From JAPHSX01 sp039714395 (GTDB lineage: Bacteria; Pseudomonadota; Gammaproteobacteria; Thiohalomonadales; Thiohalomonadaceae): a stretch of 64,000 nt of DNA. This document shows, one piece after another, positions 54,755 through 63,979 of the stretch. The DNA is taken from contig JBDLJH010000014.1 of the NCBI GenBank assembly GCA_039714395.1, positions 1-64,000 on the forward strand, in the 5' to 3' direction. The position numbers and the translations under genes are program-made. Each line of letters starts with the position of its first letter. Positions within the stretch are counted from its first letter, which is position 1. The notes beneath the pieces were generated by a model. The model was not told where the DNA came from and did not search any database. It saw only the letters and a program-made list of their open reading frames with translations.

Positions 54755-55675
54755 ATGAGAGCAGCCCCGGCTTTCAAACCCACCCAATTTCTCGCCCCGC
54801 GCCACTGGCCTACCTGGCTTGCTCTGGGGCTGATGCGTCTGATCTCACTACTCCCCTGGTCAGTACAGGTCAGCCTGGGATCCGCACTGGGCGGTCTGCT
54901 CTACCACCTCATCTCCAGCCGCCGCCGGGTAGCCGATATCAATCTTAGCCACTGCTTTCCCGACATGGATGCAGCACAGCGGGAGCAGCTGGTTCGAGAC
55001 ACCTTCCGAGCCTCTGCTATCTCTGTCTTCGAAGGGGGGATGAGCTGGTGGGGTAACGACCATCGCCTTAAGCCACTTTACCAGATTGAGGGACTGAAAC
55101 ACCTGGAGACAGCACGCGCCCAGGGCCGTGGAGTGATCCTGCTGGGTGGCCACTACACCACCCTGGAAATCAGTGGCCGCTTTCTCGCCTACCACGTTGA
55201 GGGGTTGCAGCCGATCTATAAGCCAGCACGCAATCCATTGTTCGAGGCGGTACTGGCCCACTCACGCAAACACCTGTTCGACGACCTGCTCAACAGCAAA
55301 GATATGCGCACCATTCTACGCAATCTGAAAAAGGGCAAGGTGGTGTGGTATGCGCCGGATCAGGACTTCGGACGCGAGCGCTCGGTTTTCGCCCCCTTCT
55401 TCGGTGTGGCCACCGCCACGCTTAACACCACAGCACGCATGGCACGGCTTTCCAAAGCACCACTGGTGCCCTACACCTCGGAGCGACTGGTCGACGGCAG
55501 CTTTATGATCCGCCTGCAACCGGCACTGGAAAATTTCCCCTGTGGTGACGACCTGAAGGATGCCAGCCGCACCAACCACATCATTGAGGAACAGATACGC
55601 AAAGTACCAGCGCAATACCTGTGGATACACAAACGCTTCAAGACCCGCCCCGAGGGCGAGCCTGGTTTCTATTAA
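54755..55675 (+). CDS. lpxL: Lipid A late acyltransferase (LpxL/HtrB type)
   Basis: A 306-residue inner-membrane enzyme that adds a secondary acyl chain to Kdo-lipid IVA. An N-terminal membrane helix (about 19-50 region) precedes the acyltransferase HxxxxE motif HYTTLE (in LLGGHYTTLEISGRF, about 133). Other family features are YQIEGLKHLETARAQGRGV, the YKPARNPLFE block and WYAPDQDFGRERSVFAPFFG. LpxL, LpxM and LpxP are hard to separate by eye; LpxL is the default. It ends two bases before waaA, so both act in one operon finishing the lipid A-Kdo unit. Confidence 0.88.
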   Translation: MRAAPAFKPTQFLAPRHWPTWLALGLMRLISLLPWSVQVSLGSALGGLLYHLISSRRRVADINLSHCFPDMDAAQREQLVRDTFRASAISVFEGGMSWWGNDHRLKPLYQIEGLKHLETARAQGRGVILLGGHYTTLEISGRFLAYHVEGLQPIYKPARNPLFEAVLAHSRKHLFDDLLNSKDMRTILRNLKKGKVVWYAPDQDFGRERSVFAPFFGVATATLNTTARMARLSKAPLVPYTSERLVDGSFMIRLQPALENFPCGDDLKDASRTNHIIEEQIRKVPAQYLWIHKRFKTRPEGEPGFY

Positions 55676-55677
55676 AA

Positions 55678-56928
55678 ATGATCCATACACCACCGCCACA
55701 CCTCGCCCTGCTGTTCTACAACACCCTATTGTGGCTGCTCACCCCCTATCTGCTCTGGCGCTTTTTTCGCGAGGGACGTACCTACCGAGATAACAGATAC
55801 GCGGCACAGCGTCGCGGCCATGCCCACAAACATTTTACCGAACATCCGGTCTGGTTTCATACCGCCTCGGTAGGCGAAGTCAACGCACTGCTGCCGCTGA
55901 TTGAGGCACTACACCGGCAGCGCCCCGAGTTACCGCTTCTGCTCACCAGCAATACCGCCAGCAGCGGTCGCCTGGCACGCGACAAACTACCCGCGGGGGT
56001 AGAGCATGCCTACCTGCCAATGGACTGGCGCAACGCCGTGCTGCGCTTTCTTTCCCAGAGCCAACCGCGCCTCGGTGTGATCATGGAGACCGAGCTGTGG
56101 CCCAACCTCTATCAACTCTGCGCTGAGGGCGGCACACCACTCATCATCATCAATGGCCGGGTATCACAAAAGACCCTACGTGCGCCTGGCTGGCTACGTA
56201 AACTCTACCGTGACTGCCTGCAACAGACCTCTCTGGTGCTTGCCCGCTCCGATGCAGATAGAGACAACTTTCTCAAACTGGGGGCGAGTACCAATCGGTG
56301 CCATGTAACGGGCAACATCAAATTTGCCGCCCTCAACAGCGATTCGCCCAGCCCCATTGAACTGGGCCGTTCTTATATACTGGCCGCCTCCAGCCGCGAT
56401 GATGAGGAACGGTTGATCGTCGAGGCGTGGCAGAAGACAAAACGCAACGAGCTACTGGTGATCGCCCCACGTCACCCGCAACGTCTCAATGCAATTCTCC
56501 GCGACCTCAAGCCATTCGGCCTCAACATCGCCGTACGCAGTCGCAACGAGCAACCCGATGCAACAACACAGCTCTATATCGCCGACACCTTCGGTGAGCT
56601 ACGCGGATTTATGGCCGGGGCCAAACTGGTCTTTATGGGTGGCTCACTGGTAGCAAAGGGGGGGCATAACATTCTGGAGCCCGCCGCGCTGGGCAGGGCG
56701 GTGATCACCGGGCCGCATATGGAGAACTTTAGTGATGAGACCCGCACCCTGCTGGAGGGAAAAGGTCTGCTTCAGGTCAACTCAGAGGAAGAGTTAAGCA
56801 AGGCATTTATCACACTATTGGAAGATGAGGCTGAGTGCCTCGCACAAGGTGCAAGGGCCAGAACAACACTGGAGTATCACAGTGATATGGTGGAACGGTA
56901 TATGAAGATATTGCGGGAGTATCTCTAA
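55678..56928 (+). CDS. waaA: Kdo transferase WaaA
   Basis: A 416-residue inner-membrane GT30 enzyme that transfers Kdo from CMP-Kdo to lipid IVA. An N-terminal membrane helix (about 9-26) is followed by the N-domain (WFHTASVGEVNALLPL, LLTSNTASSGR, PRLGVIMETELWPNLY) and a C-domain (GNIKFA, APRHPQRL, DTFGELRGFMAGAKLVFMGGSLVAKGGHNILEPAALG). ATG 55678 fits the family start and lies two bases after lpxL; the upstream reading frame overlapping lpxL is an artefact. A Kdo kinase gene follows, suggesting that WaaA adds a single Kdo here. Confidence 0.95.
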   Translation: MIHTPPPHLALLFYNTLLWLLTPYLLWRFFREGRTYRDNRYAAQRRGHAHKHFTEHPVWFHTASVGEVNALLPLIEALHRQRPELPLLLTSNTASSGRLARDKLPAGVEHAYLPMDWRNAVLRFLSQSQPRLGVIMETELWPNLYQLCAEGGTPLIIINGRVSQKTLRAPGWLRKLYRDCLQQTSLVLARSDADRDNFLKLGASTNRCHVTGNIKFAALNSDSPSPIELGRSYILAASSRDDEERLIVEAWQKTKRNELLVIAPRHPQRLNAILRDLKPFGLNIAVRSRNEQPDATTQLYIADTFGELRGFMAGAKLVFMGGSLVAKGGHNILEPAALGRAVITGPHMENFSDETRTLLEGKGLLQVNSEEELSKAFITLLEDEAECLAQGARARTTLEYHSDMVERYMKILREYL

Positions 56929-57420
56929 AAAGAGTGCCTGATATTTCACCGTAACCGTAGGAGCAGCTCTGCCGCGATGTTGTATGGAATCGCGCTGGAA
57001 GCGCTCCTACAATGACCCCTGATTATCACAAGCAACGCCGTGTTGCGGAAGTATCGTATCGCTAAAAAATGTGCCCGATAATTCACCGCAACCGTAGGAG
57101 CGGCTCCGCCGCGATGATCTATAAAATCGCGCTGGAAGCGCTCCTACAACGTCCCCTGATTATCACAAGCAACGCCGTGTTGCGGAAGTATCGTATCGCT
57201 AAAAAATGTGCCCGATATTTCACCGTAACCGTAGGAGCGGCTCTGCCGCGATAATCTATAAAATCGCGCTGGAAGCGCTCCTACAATGTCCCCTGATTAT
57301 CACAAGCAACGCCGTGTTGCGGAAGTATCGTATCGCTAAAAAATGTGCCCGATATTTCACCGCAACCGTAGGATCGGCTCCGCCGCGATATTGTATGGAA
57401 GCGCTCCTACAATGTCCCCT
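56927..57420. repeat. Tandem array of a 137-bp unit with REP-like palindromes
   Basis: Three full 137-bp units and a partial fourth fill the gap between convergent waaA and kdkA. The palindrome arms GTAGGAGC begin at 56957, 57094, 57231 and, as GTAGGATC, at 57368, exactly 137 bp apart. Each closes about 55 bp later with GCTCCTAC around an inner CCGCGAT/ATCGCG stem. The intervening unit sequence includes a second small inverted repeat (GCAAC-GCCGT-GTTGC). The last copy lacks about 11 bp of its centre, and its right arm supplies the kdkA stop codon. The same arms occur inside uvrA. Confidence 0.93.
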
Positions 57421-58135
57421 GTGCCGCGTTCTTGTAACCGCGCAACACCGCCTTCCAGTCCTCATCATCGAAGGCAAAATTCTTTTCAATTCGTCGGAAT
57501 TTCATCAATGAGCGCTTCAACCGCTCCATATTGGCACTACGCCATCCCTCATCACCACGGCGCAGTTCACTGCGATCAAAGTCGATCAAATAGACCTTGC
57601 CTGCCTCGTCGAGCAGAATATTACGGGCGTTAAGGTCGGCATGAAACAACTCCTCCAGATGGAAGCGCCGCAACCAGGCCCCCAGCTGTTCGAGCTGCGC
57701 GGCGGGCAGGCGCTTCTCACACAGCCACTCGGCCAGTGGCCGGGCATCGATCGCCTCGGTAACGATATCGGCACTATAGGTGAGACCATGGCGCACCAGC
57801 CGAACGGCAATCGGGCGAGGTACAGGGAGGCCGCGACGATACAGTTCCACCTGTAAATGCCATTCACGCCATGGACGGCTCTTCTCCAGCCCCTGCCAGA
57901 TATAACGATCACGGGAGATCTTCGCAGGCACGCCACCGCGACAGTAGTGGCGCAGGGCAAACACCCGCTCACCATACTGCACGAAGACAGTGGTGCCACG
58001 ACCAGGGGCTGAACCGAGTAGCTGCTGTGTCTCTTCCCAGTGACCGGGTTCAAAAAATGCATCATCCACTTGGCCGAGAGTATCGGCATCATATAGGATG
58101 TGGCTACTTTCAGTATCAATTTGGGTCAGTTTCAT
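57407..58135 (-). CDS. kdkA: 3-deoxy-D-manno-octulosonic acid kinase KdkA
   Basis: A 242-residue kinase-fold enzyme that phosphorylates the single Kdo of lipid A in place of a second Kdo. The catalytic loop is HADLNARNILL (about 163-173) and the metal site IDFDRSELR; RHYCRGGVPAKISRDRYIW is a conserved KdkA stretch. Its stop codon lies within the right arm of the last REP-like unit, so the terminal residues are encoded at the repeat border. Its start is only 4 bp from the divergent GT9 gene. No clear ribosome-binding site precedes the ATG. Confidence 0.9.
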   Translation of the reverse strand: MKLTQIDTESSHILYDADTLGQVDDAFFEPGHWEETQQLLGSAPGRGTTVFVQYGERVFALRHYCRGGVPAKISRDRYIWQGLEKSRPWREWHLQVELYRRGLPVPRPIAVRLVRHGLTYSADIVTEAIDARPLAEWLCEKRLPAAQLEQLGAWLRRFHLEELFHADLNARNILLDEAGKVYLIDFDRSELRRGDEGWRSANMERLKRSLMKFRRIEKNFAFDDEDWKAVLRGYKNAAQGTL

Positions 58136-58139
58136 CTAA

Positions 58140-59207
58140 ATGCATTTACCATTAAGTTCGCCACCGCGAAGTCTCTGTCTGTTGCGCCTCTCCGCCATCG
58201 GCGATATCAGCCATACGCTGCCGCTACTGCGCACCCTGCAGACCGCATGGCCCGAGACACAGATCACCTGGATCATCGGCAAGCGGGAATACGACCTGGT
58301 CGGTGACATTCCGGGCGTGGACTTTATCATCTTTGACAAGTCACGGCGATGGCGCGCCTTTATCGATCTGCACCACGCCCTCAAGGGCAAGCGCTTCGAT
58401 GTGCTGCTGCACATGCAGATGTCGCTACGGGCCAGCCTCGCCAGCCTGCTGGTACGAACAAAGATCCGCCTTGGCTTTGACCGCGAGCGGGCCAAAGACC
58501 TGCAGTGGATCTTTACCAACCATAAAATCGCTCCAGCAAAAAACCAGCACGTTATCGACTCGTTCTTTGGATTCAGTGAAGCACTGGGAATCAAAGAGCG
58601 GCAACTAAAGTGGGATATCCCCATTCCCGATGCCGCCCACCAGTTTGCCACCGAGCGACTGCCCGAGGGGGAGTTCATCGTCATCAGTCCCTGCTCAAGT
58701 ATGGCCTACCGCAACTGGACTGCACGCGGCTACGCCGCCGTGGTCAAATATGCCATAGAAAAACATGACCTGAAGGTGGTGCTATGCGGCGGTCCTAGCC
58801 GATTAGAGTGGCAATACGGTGCCGAGATCTCTGCCAGCCTGGATATGGCCAAGCTCAGCGACTCATTAACGAACCTTATCGGCCAGACTGACCTCAAGCA
58901 GCTATTAGCCGTGTTACAACGCGCCCGAGCCGTAATCAGTCCCGATGCCGGACCGGCCCATTTGGCTACCGCCGTAGGTACCCTGGTGATAGGTCTATAT
59001 GCATGCACCAATCCGGATCGCGCCCGCCCCTATTTAAGTGCTGATTATGTGGTCAACCGCTACCCGGAAGCGATCCGAAATTTCTATGATAAACCCTCCG
59101 AACAGATACCATGGGGAAGCCGCATCAAAGATGAGACAGCCATGGCACTGATTCTACCAGAAGACGTATTCTCTCAACTAGATAACCTAATCCATCACGA
59201 GTTATGA
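58140..59207 (+). CDS. GT9 heptosyltransferase-like glycosyltransferase
   Basis: A 355-residue glycosyltransferase family 9 protein, probably adding heptose to the LPS inner core. Features are the N-terminal RLSAIGDISHTLPLLRTL (about 15-32), WIIGK, the acceptor-side LHMQMSLRASL, and the donor-side LIGQTDLKQLLAVLQRARAVISPDAGPAHLATAVGT with its conserved D-x-G-x-x-H. An in-frame TAA directly precedes the ATG, so this start is fixed at the earliest. No ribosome-binding site is visible, which may mean a leaderless mRNA. It might be a WaaC or OpsX-type enzyme; the acceptor cannot be told from sequence. Confidence 0.87.
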   Translation: MHLPLSSPPRSLCLLRLSAIGDISHTLPLLRTLQTAWPETQITWIIGKREYDLVGDIPGVDFIIFDKSRRWRAFIDLHHALKGKRFDVLLHMQMSLRASLASLLVRTKIRLGFDRERAKDLQWIFTNHKIAPAKNQHVIDSFFGFSEALGIKERQLKWDIPIPDAAHQFATERLPEGEFIVISPCSSMAYRNWTARGYAAVVKYAIEKHDLKVVLCGGPSRLEWQYGAEISASLDMAKLSDSLTNLIGQTDLKQLLAVLQRARAVISPDAGPAHLATAVGTLVIGLYACTNPDRARPYLSADYVVNRYPEAIRNFYDKPSEQIPWGSRIKDETAMALILPEDVFSQLDNLIHHEL

Positions 59208-59530
59208 CAACAGAATAAGATAAACTAAATGAAACGAACACCCTATGAGCAAGCCAGGCATAATATCAGAAAATAAAGATAGAACATCTCCACTAGTTCT
59301 AAATTAAAGATAATTTCAACGTTTACAACACAAACTAAACAATGCGCCCAATGAATCCATGATAAAAAAGCAACAAAAATCTGAAAAATTCAGAATTCAC
59401 CATTTCTACAAGGCCATACCATTGCATTGAAAGCTATGTTATTAATGCTATCAAGTTACGGCTAGATACTATCCATTGCACTAAAACACTACTCACGGCC
59501 ATATTCATACAGCATTTACAAGGTTCAAAC
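59208..59530. other. AT-rich intergenic region
   Basis: A 323-bp non-coding stretch with much lower GC than the upstream LPS genes. It marks the border of the AT-rich polysaccharide segment. It contains A/T tracts and no recognised RNA gene, repeat or terminator hairpin. Confidence 0.5.
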
Positions 59531-60202
59531 ATGACAGACCCGTCTCAACTGGAATCACATTATAATCAGAAACAAAACAGGTACTTCTCTGCGATTCGAA
59601 GCGATATTGTACAGATTCTCCCCGCAGCATCCGAAAAAGTTCTTGAAGTTGGATGTGGCTCAGGGGCCACCCTAAACTACTTAAAAGAGCAAGGCCTGAG
59701 CAAATGGTGCGCAGGGATTGAGCTCTCCGCCGGCCCTGCTTTAGAGGCAAAGAAACACATCGATGTTGCCTTGCAGGGCAACATCGAGCATATGAACTTA
59801 CCTTTCGATGACTGTGAGTTTGACGTAATACTATGTCTTGATGTGTTAGAGCATCTAGTTGACCCTTGGGCCGTCATTCACAAACTGGACAAACTGCTAA
59901 AGCCTGGTGGCGTAATTATCGCAAGCATTCCTAATGTACGGTACTACAAAGTTTCTACCGGGCTATTATTCAAAGGCATTTGGGACTATAAGGATGAGGG
60001 TATTCTTGACCGCACCCATCTCCGCTTCTTTACCTACAAAACAGCAAAGAGTTTAATGGAGTGCAGCAACCTTGTTGTTGACAAGACGGTATGCCTTGGA
60101 ATGCAAAAAGGTGGTCCGCGTTACCGAACAAATCTCCTCTCATTCAAACGTTTGACTCATCTACTGACTGAGCAATATTTGATGCGGGCGATAAAAAAAT
60201 AG
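59531..60202 (+). CDS. Class I SAM-dependent methyltransferase
   Basis: A 223-residue methyltransferase. Motif I is VLEVGCGSGATLNYL (about 37-51), post-I GIELSAGPALEAKKH, motif II FDVILCLDVLEHLVDPW and motif III LLKPGGVIIASIPN, followed by HLRFFT, typical of enzymes that methylate sugars or polysaccharide ends (UbiG/type-11-like). AAGG precedes the ATG. The neighbouring glycosyltransferases suggest a surface glycan substrate. Composition is AT-richer than the core genes. Confidence 0.82.
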   Translation: MTDPSQLESHYNQKQNRYFSAIRSDIVQILPAASEKVLEVGCGSGATLNYLKEQGLSKWCAGIELSAGPALEAKKHIDVALQGNIEHMNLPFDDCEFDVILCLDVLEHLVDPWAVIHKLDKLLKPGGVIIASIPNVRYYKVSTGLLFKGIWDYKDEGILDRTHLRFFTYKTAKSLMECSNLVVDKTVCLGMQKGGPRYRTNLLSFKRLTHLLTEQYLMRAIKK

Positions 60203-60325
60203 AACTGAACGTATATACTTAACCATAATTATAGGTATGAAAGAACTTTAATAGTTGGCAGTTCTTAACTAAGAACTACCTGTTCATTTCAGACTATATT
60301 TAAACTGCATGTGCTGATATTAAAC

Positions 60326-61297
60326 TTATGTAAATAATTTATTAAGCTTTCTAAACAAGTACACCCATGGATGGGTTATTTTATGTTTTTTGAGGAAATA
60401 TGTATTATAAAAGAATTTTACCTCATTCCTTAACAAAAACCTCTCAAATGCTGAAAAACCCAAAGCCAGAAGATCATCATATACTTTTTTTGATTCAACA
60501 GTATTAACAACCGCCGCAATTCTGGCGACCTCCACCATTGCCTTGTAACGTTCCCTTCTCATTGCCGCCTTCAAATGAGAGTTTGACGCTTGATGCAAGA
60601 TTTCATCATAGGTTAATGTCGTTGCCGAATAAGCAGAAGCAGACTTTAAATTACTTAAATTCTGTGAAACTGATGAGGTATTATTTCCCAATCTCCGCCA
60701 GCGGTACAACACCTTATCGACATGCATAATCCTTTGTGCATTCAAAAGCAAGCGTGGAACGGCCTCCGTATCAACAAAAGAAAGATCCTCGCGAAATTTA
60801 AAATTGATAGTTCTAATATATTCCAAACGACATAATTTACTCCATAGTGGTGGAATATATTCACCTTGCAAATATTCTACTCCTGTCATTACTTTATAAG
60901 ATGGCTGCTTAACACGAGTGACCTGCGTTTCAGTTGTATAGTTAAATGTCAATACATCAAGATCAAACTCTTCAGCCGTTTTAAATAAAAATAATAAAAC
61001 ATTATCATCAATCAATGTATCATCATTGTCTAATGAATATAGATATTCCCCGCGAGCTTCCTGAATGCCCCGGTTTGTTGCTTTTCCAATGCCATAATTA
61101 TCTTGATTAATCACAGTCATATTGCTGTGTTTTTTCGCATACTTTTCTAATATGTTATATGAATCATCCGTACTTCCGTCATTGACACATATTAGCTCAA
61201 CATCCTTAAACGTTTGAGAAAAAACCGAATCAAGGCATGAACTTAAAAAGTCTTGTGAGTTATATACTGGGATTACAATACTAATTTTTGGTGCCAA
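60326..61297 (-). CDS. Family 2 glycosyltransferase
   Basis: A 323-residue GT-A-fold glycosyltransferase. The nucleotide-sugar site begins KISIVIPVYNSQDFLSSCLDSV, followed by LICVNDGSTDDS and the metal-binding DxD-type SLDNDDTLI (about 90). Late residues are basic and may contact membrane or acceptor. I prefer the TTG at 61297, which has GGAG seven bases upstream and starts directly at the conserved fold; ATG 61321 adds eight residues but has no ribosome-binding site. The gene is strikingly AT-rich compared with thiC or waaA, a sign of horizontal transfer. Confidence 0.87.
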   Translation of the reverse strand: MAPKISIVIPVYNSQDFLSSCLDSVFSQTFKDVELICVNDGSTDDSYNILEKYAKKHSNMTVINQDNYGIGKATNRGIQEARGEYLYSLDNDDTLIDDNVLLFLFKTAEEFDLDVLTFNYTTETQVTRVKQPSYKVMTGVEYLQGEYIPPLWSKLCRLEYIRTINFKFREDLSFVDTEAVPRLLLNAQRIMHVDKVLYRWRRLGNNTSSVSQNLSNLKSASAYSATTLTYDEILHQASNSHLKAAMRRERYKAMVEVARIAAVVNTVESKKVYDDLLALGFSAFERFLLRNEVKFFYNTYFLKKHKITHPWVYLFRKLNKLFT

Positions 61298-61496
61298 CTG
61301 AAATCTCCAATAATATTTCATACAGCGTTTTACAGGTGAGCTATTCAGGAAACAGTTTCCTACCTAAAACAACACCGGGAATTCAAGATATAACACTACC
61401 CATATCCATCAACTCAACTGCTCATTACTATATTTTTATAAATAAATTATTTAATTAGTCTACCTATTGCAGGCGCTCAAGGAGAAGAGACTCTAG

Positions 61497-62504
61497 TCAA
61501 CGACTAATTACTAAGCGTTGCCGAACATTATCCAAAAAGTATTTAGCTCGATGAAGGTGGGTATGGTGATCCATAAGATGCTTGTATGCTGCAGTTGCCA
61601 TCGTCTCCCGTTCATTTTCATTTTTTAGATAATAATCTAGCTTGTCGGTAAAATCGCTAAGATCGTCCTGGCAGAAAGCTACATGCTTGCCATCGATAAA
61701 GTTATTGGGAATGACTATGCCGGGCCTTTGACTCACCATAAAGGCACTCACGCCAGGGATCTCCCAATAGCGCATTGTATCCCAACCTACCCCACGGAAA
61801 TTACAAGCAATCTTGCTTGCCGACAACTCCCTCAGGTAGTTAAGCCCCTTACGACTATAACTGTGGAACTGTTGAGCATGGACCGAGCCGTTTTCAATAC
61901 AGTCATAGCGTCCTTGTAACAATTCTAGCGCCTGGGTGCGAATGGGATCAGACTCCACGCACCACAGTGTCACCTGGTAACGTTTGTCGAGGGGGGAGAA
62001 CCCAGGTTGTGGCCTAAAGGCCATCGGTAATGGAATTACATTATCAGGATACTCCTTGTCAACCAGGCACTCACGCTTGAAAATCAAATCTGGCCGACGG
62101 TGCTGAAATACATCCTGGTAAAGCGATTCAAAATTCATTCGGTTGGCATCTCCCCCAACCTCCGGCCAATCACCTCCATCAATATAAACAAGCGGCACCC
62201 CCTTGGGCAGTTGTGGCTCAATGCTAAGGAATGCCTCCAGGGTGTCACGCTTTGTCGAGGCAATCACTACAAGATCAGGGGCAAATTCAGCAATCCCCTT
62301 TCGGGCACGAAATTTATCCCCAAGCAGCGAGGGAAAGGAGCGGCTCAGCCCCATATTGCGTGGATAACGCTTGAGAGGAAGATAATAGAGTGAATTTACT
62401 GGAAACGAACGTACAGACTCCGAACCTAACAGTTCGGTCAGACCGGCAAACAGTTGATCCTGAACATAGTCAGATTTCAAGCTATTGCAGTAAAGGATAC
62501 GCAC
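61497..62504 (-). CDS. CgeB-like glycosyltransferase
   Basis: A 335-residue protein resembling CgeB/family-1-like glycosyltransferases. The N-terminal Rossmann half begins VRILYCNS, and the C-terminal half has NFRGVGWDTMRYWEIPGVSAFMVSQRPGI, the conserved R-x-x-E of sugar-nucleotide binding, and a terminal helix HHTHLHRAKYFLDNV. The start is taken as GTG 62504, with GGAGG six bases upstream; an ATG at 62546 would add a hydrophobic leader. It is probably part of the same surface-glycan set as the GT2 gene, on the same strand. Confidence 0.75.
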   Translation of the reverse strand: MRILYCNSLKSDYVQDQLFAGLTELLGSESVRSFPVNSLYYLPLKRYPRNMGLSRSFPSLLGDKFRARKGIAEFAPDLVVIASTKRDTLEAFLSIEPQLPKGVPLVYIDGGDWPEVGGDANRMNFESLYQDVFQHRRPDLIFKRECLVDKEYPDNVIPLPMAFRPQPGFSPLDKRYQVTLWCVESDPIRTQALELLQGRYDCIENGSVHAQQFHSYSRKGLNYLRELSASKIACNFRGVGWDTMRYWEIPGVSAFMVSQRPGIVIPNNFIDGKHVAFCQDDLSDFTDKLDYYLKNENERETMATAAYKHLMDHHTHLHRAKYFLDNVRQRLVISR

Positions 62505-62628
62505 CCACAGCCTCCATGTAATGACAATTAGCGAAAATGGCCACATAATACCAAATACTGTTGGGTGTAGTGGGAAAAATCATTTAAAATGCTTACTTGC
62601 ATACATTAAAAATACTTAGGAAATAGTA

Positions 62629-63978
62629 ATGAATATCTCCGTTGTTGGTACCGGCTACGTTGGCCTGGTCACAGGCACCTGCTTTGCTGAAATGGGTCAC
62701 ACCGTCACCTGCGTCGATATAGACGAGGGGAAAATTGAAGGACTGAAGAAGGGCATCCTCCCCATTTATGAGCCTGGGCTCGAGCCGCTTGTTACCAGCA
62801 ACTATGCCGAGGGGCGCCTCAAATTCACCGGTTCACTGAAAGAAGCGGTACAGGATGCAGACATGCACTTCATTGCCGTCGGTACCCCCCCGGGAGAGGA
62901 TGGCTCAGCTGATCTACAGTATGTACTGGCCGTCGCTTCTGAGCTGGGACAGCTTGTGGTCAAGCCGTACAATGTCATCGTTGACAAATCAACTGTGCCG
63001 GTGGGTACTGCCGATAAAGTACGTGCCACCATTCAGGCAGAGCTGGACAAACGTGACAGTGATATCCAATTTGATGTCGTCAGCAATCCCGAATTTCTCA
63101 AGGAAGGGGCGGCCGTCGATGATTTTATGCGCCCTGACCGTGTCGTTATCGGCTTTAACGATAAAAAATCAGAAACGATGATGCGCGAGCTCTATCACCC
63201 CTTTATGCGTAATCACGAAGTAATTGTCGCCATGGGGGTGCGCGATGCGGAAATGACCAAATACGCCGCCAACGCCATGCTCGCCACCAAAATTTCATTC
63301 ATGAATGAGATCGCAGCACTGTGCGAACTGCTCGATGTGGATGTAGAAAACGTACGGCTCGGCATCGGTTCTGATTCACGTATTGGTTACCACTTCATCT
63401 ACCCCGGTTGCGGCTACGGTGGTTCCTGCTTCCCCAAGGATGTAAAGGCGCTACAACGTATGGCACATGAAGCGGATATGGCACCGTGGTTGCTTGATGC
63501 GGTAGAACGACGTAACGAGGCACAGAAACATCGCCTCTTTGAGAAAATCCAGGCCCACTACGGCGGCAAACTTGAGGGGCTCACCTTTGGCATCTGGGGC
63601 CTGGCCTTCAAACCCGGCACCGATGACATGCGTGAGGCCCCCTCACTAGTGCTAATTCGCTCACTCATCGAGGCCGGAGCCAAGGTACAGGCACACGACC
63701 CGGTGGCCCATGAGACCTTCCAGCGGGAACTGCCTGAACACTGGTTCGAAGATGGCAGTGTCACTCTATTCGAGCACCAGTACGATGCCCTGGAGAAGTG
63801 TGATGCGATGGTACTGGTGACCGAATGGAAACCATTCCGCAATCCTGAATTCGATACCATCAAGAGTATGTTGAAGACTCCGATGATTTTCGACGGTCGC
63901 AACCAGTACGAGCCGGCACAGATGGTTGAACAGGGGATCCACTACAGTGCCATCGGCCGTGGCATCGTGGAGGCATAG
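62629..63978 (+). CDS. ugd: UDP-glucose 6-dehydrogenase
   Basis: A 449-residue enzyme oxidising UDP-glucose to UDP-glucuronate with two NAD+, supplying capsule or exopolysaccharide sugars. The NAD site is VGTGYVGLVTGTCFAEMGH (about 5-23). The catalytic Cys is in GYGGSCFPKDVKAL (about 265), with SNPEFLKEGAAVDDF and GLAFKPGTDDMREAPS following. TAGGAAATAG precedes the ATG. Codon use returns to the GC-richer host pattern. Another gene starts one base after its stop, so it heads an operon. Confidence 0.95.
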   Translation: MNISVVGTGYVGLVTGTCFAEMGHTVTCVDIDEGKIEGLKKGILPIYEPGLEPLVTSNYAEGRLKFTGSLKEAVQDADMHFIAVGTPPGEDGSADLQYVLAVASELGQLVVKPYNVIVDKSTVPVGTADKVRATIQAELDKRDSDIQFDVVSNPEFLKEGAAVDDFMRPDRVVIGFNDKKSETMMRELYHPFMRNHEVIVAMGVRDAEMTKYAANAMLATKISFMNEIAALCELLDVDVENVRLGIGSDSRIGYHFIYPGCGYGGSCFPKDVKALQRMAHEADMAPWLLDAVERRNEAQKHRLFEKIQAHYGGKLEGLTFGIWGLAFKPGTDDMREAPSLVLIRSLIEAGAKVQAHDPVAHETFQRELPEHWFEDGSVTLFEHQYDALEKCDAMVLVTEWKPFRNPEFDTIKSMLKTPMIFDGRNQYEPAQMVEQGIHYSAIGRGIVEA

Positions 63979-63979
63979 G

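Noticed and set aside
56927..57420. CRISPR array
   Set aside because: The regular 137-bp spacing comes from whole-unit tandem duplication; the spacers between palindromes are identical, and no cas genes are present.
57069..57511. Two similar small open frames (both starting MCPI) in the repeat array
   Set aside because: They are the same 137-bp repeat translated twice; the unit spacing and hairpins explain the sequence without coding.
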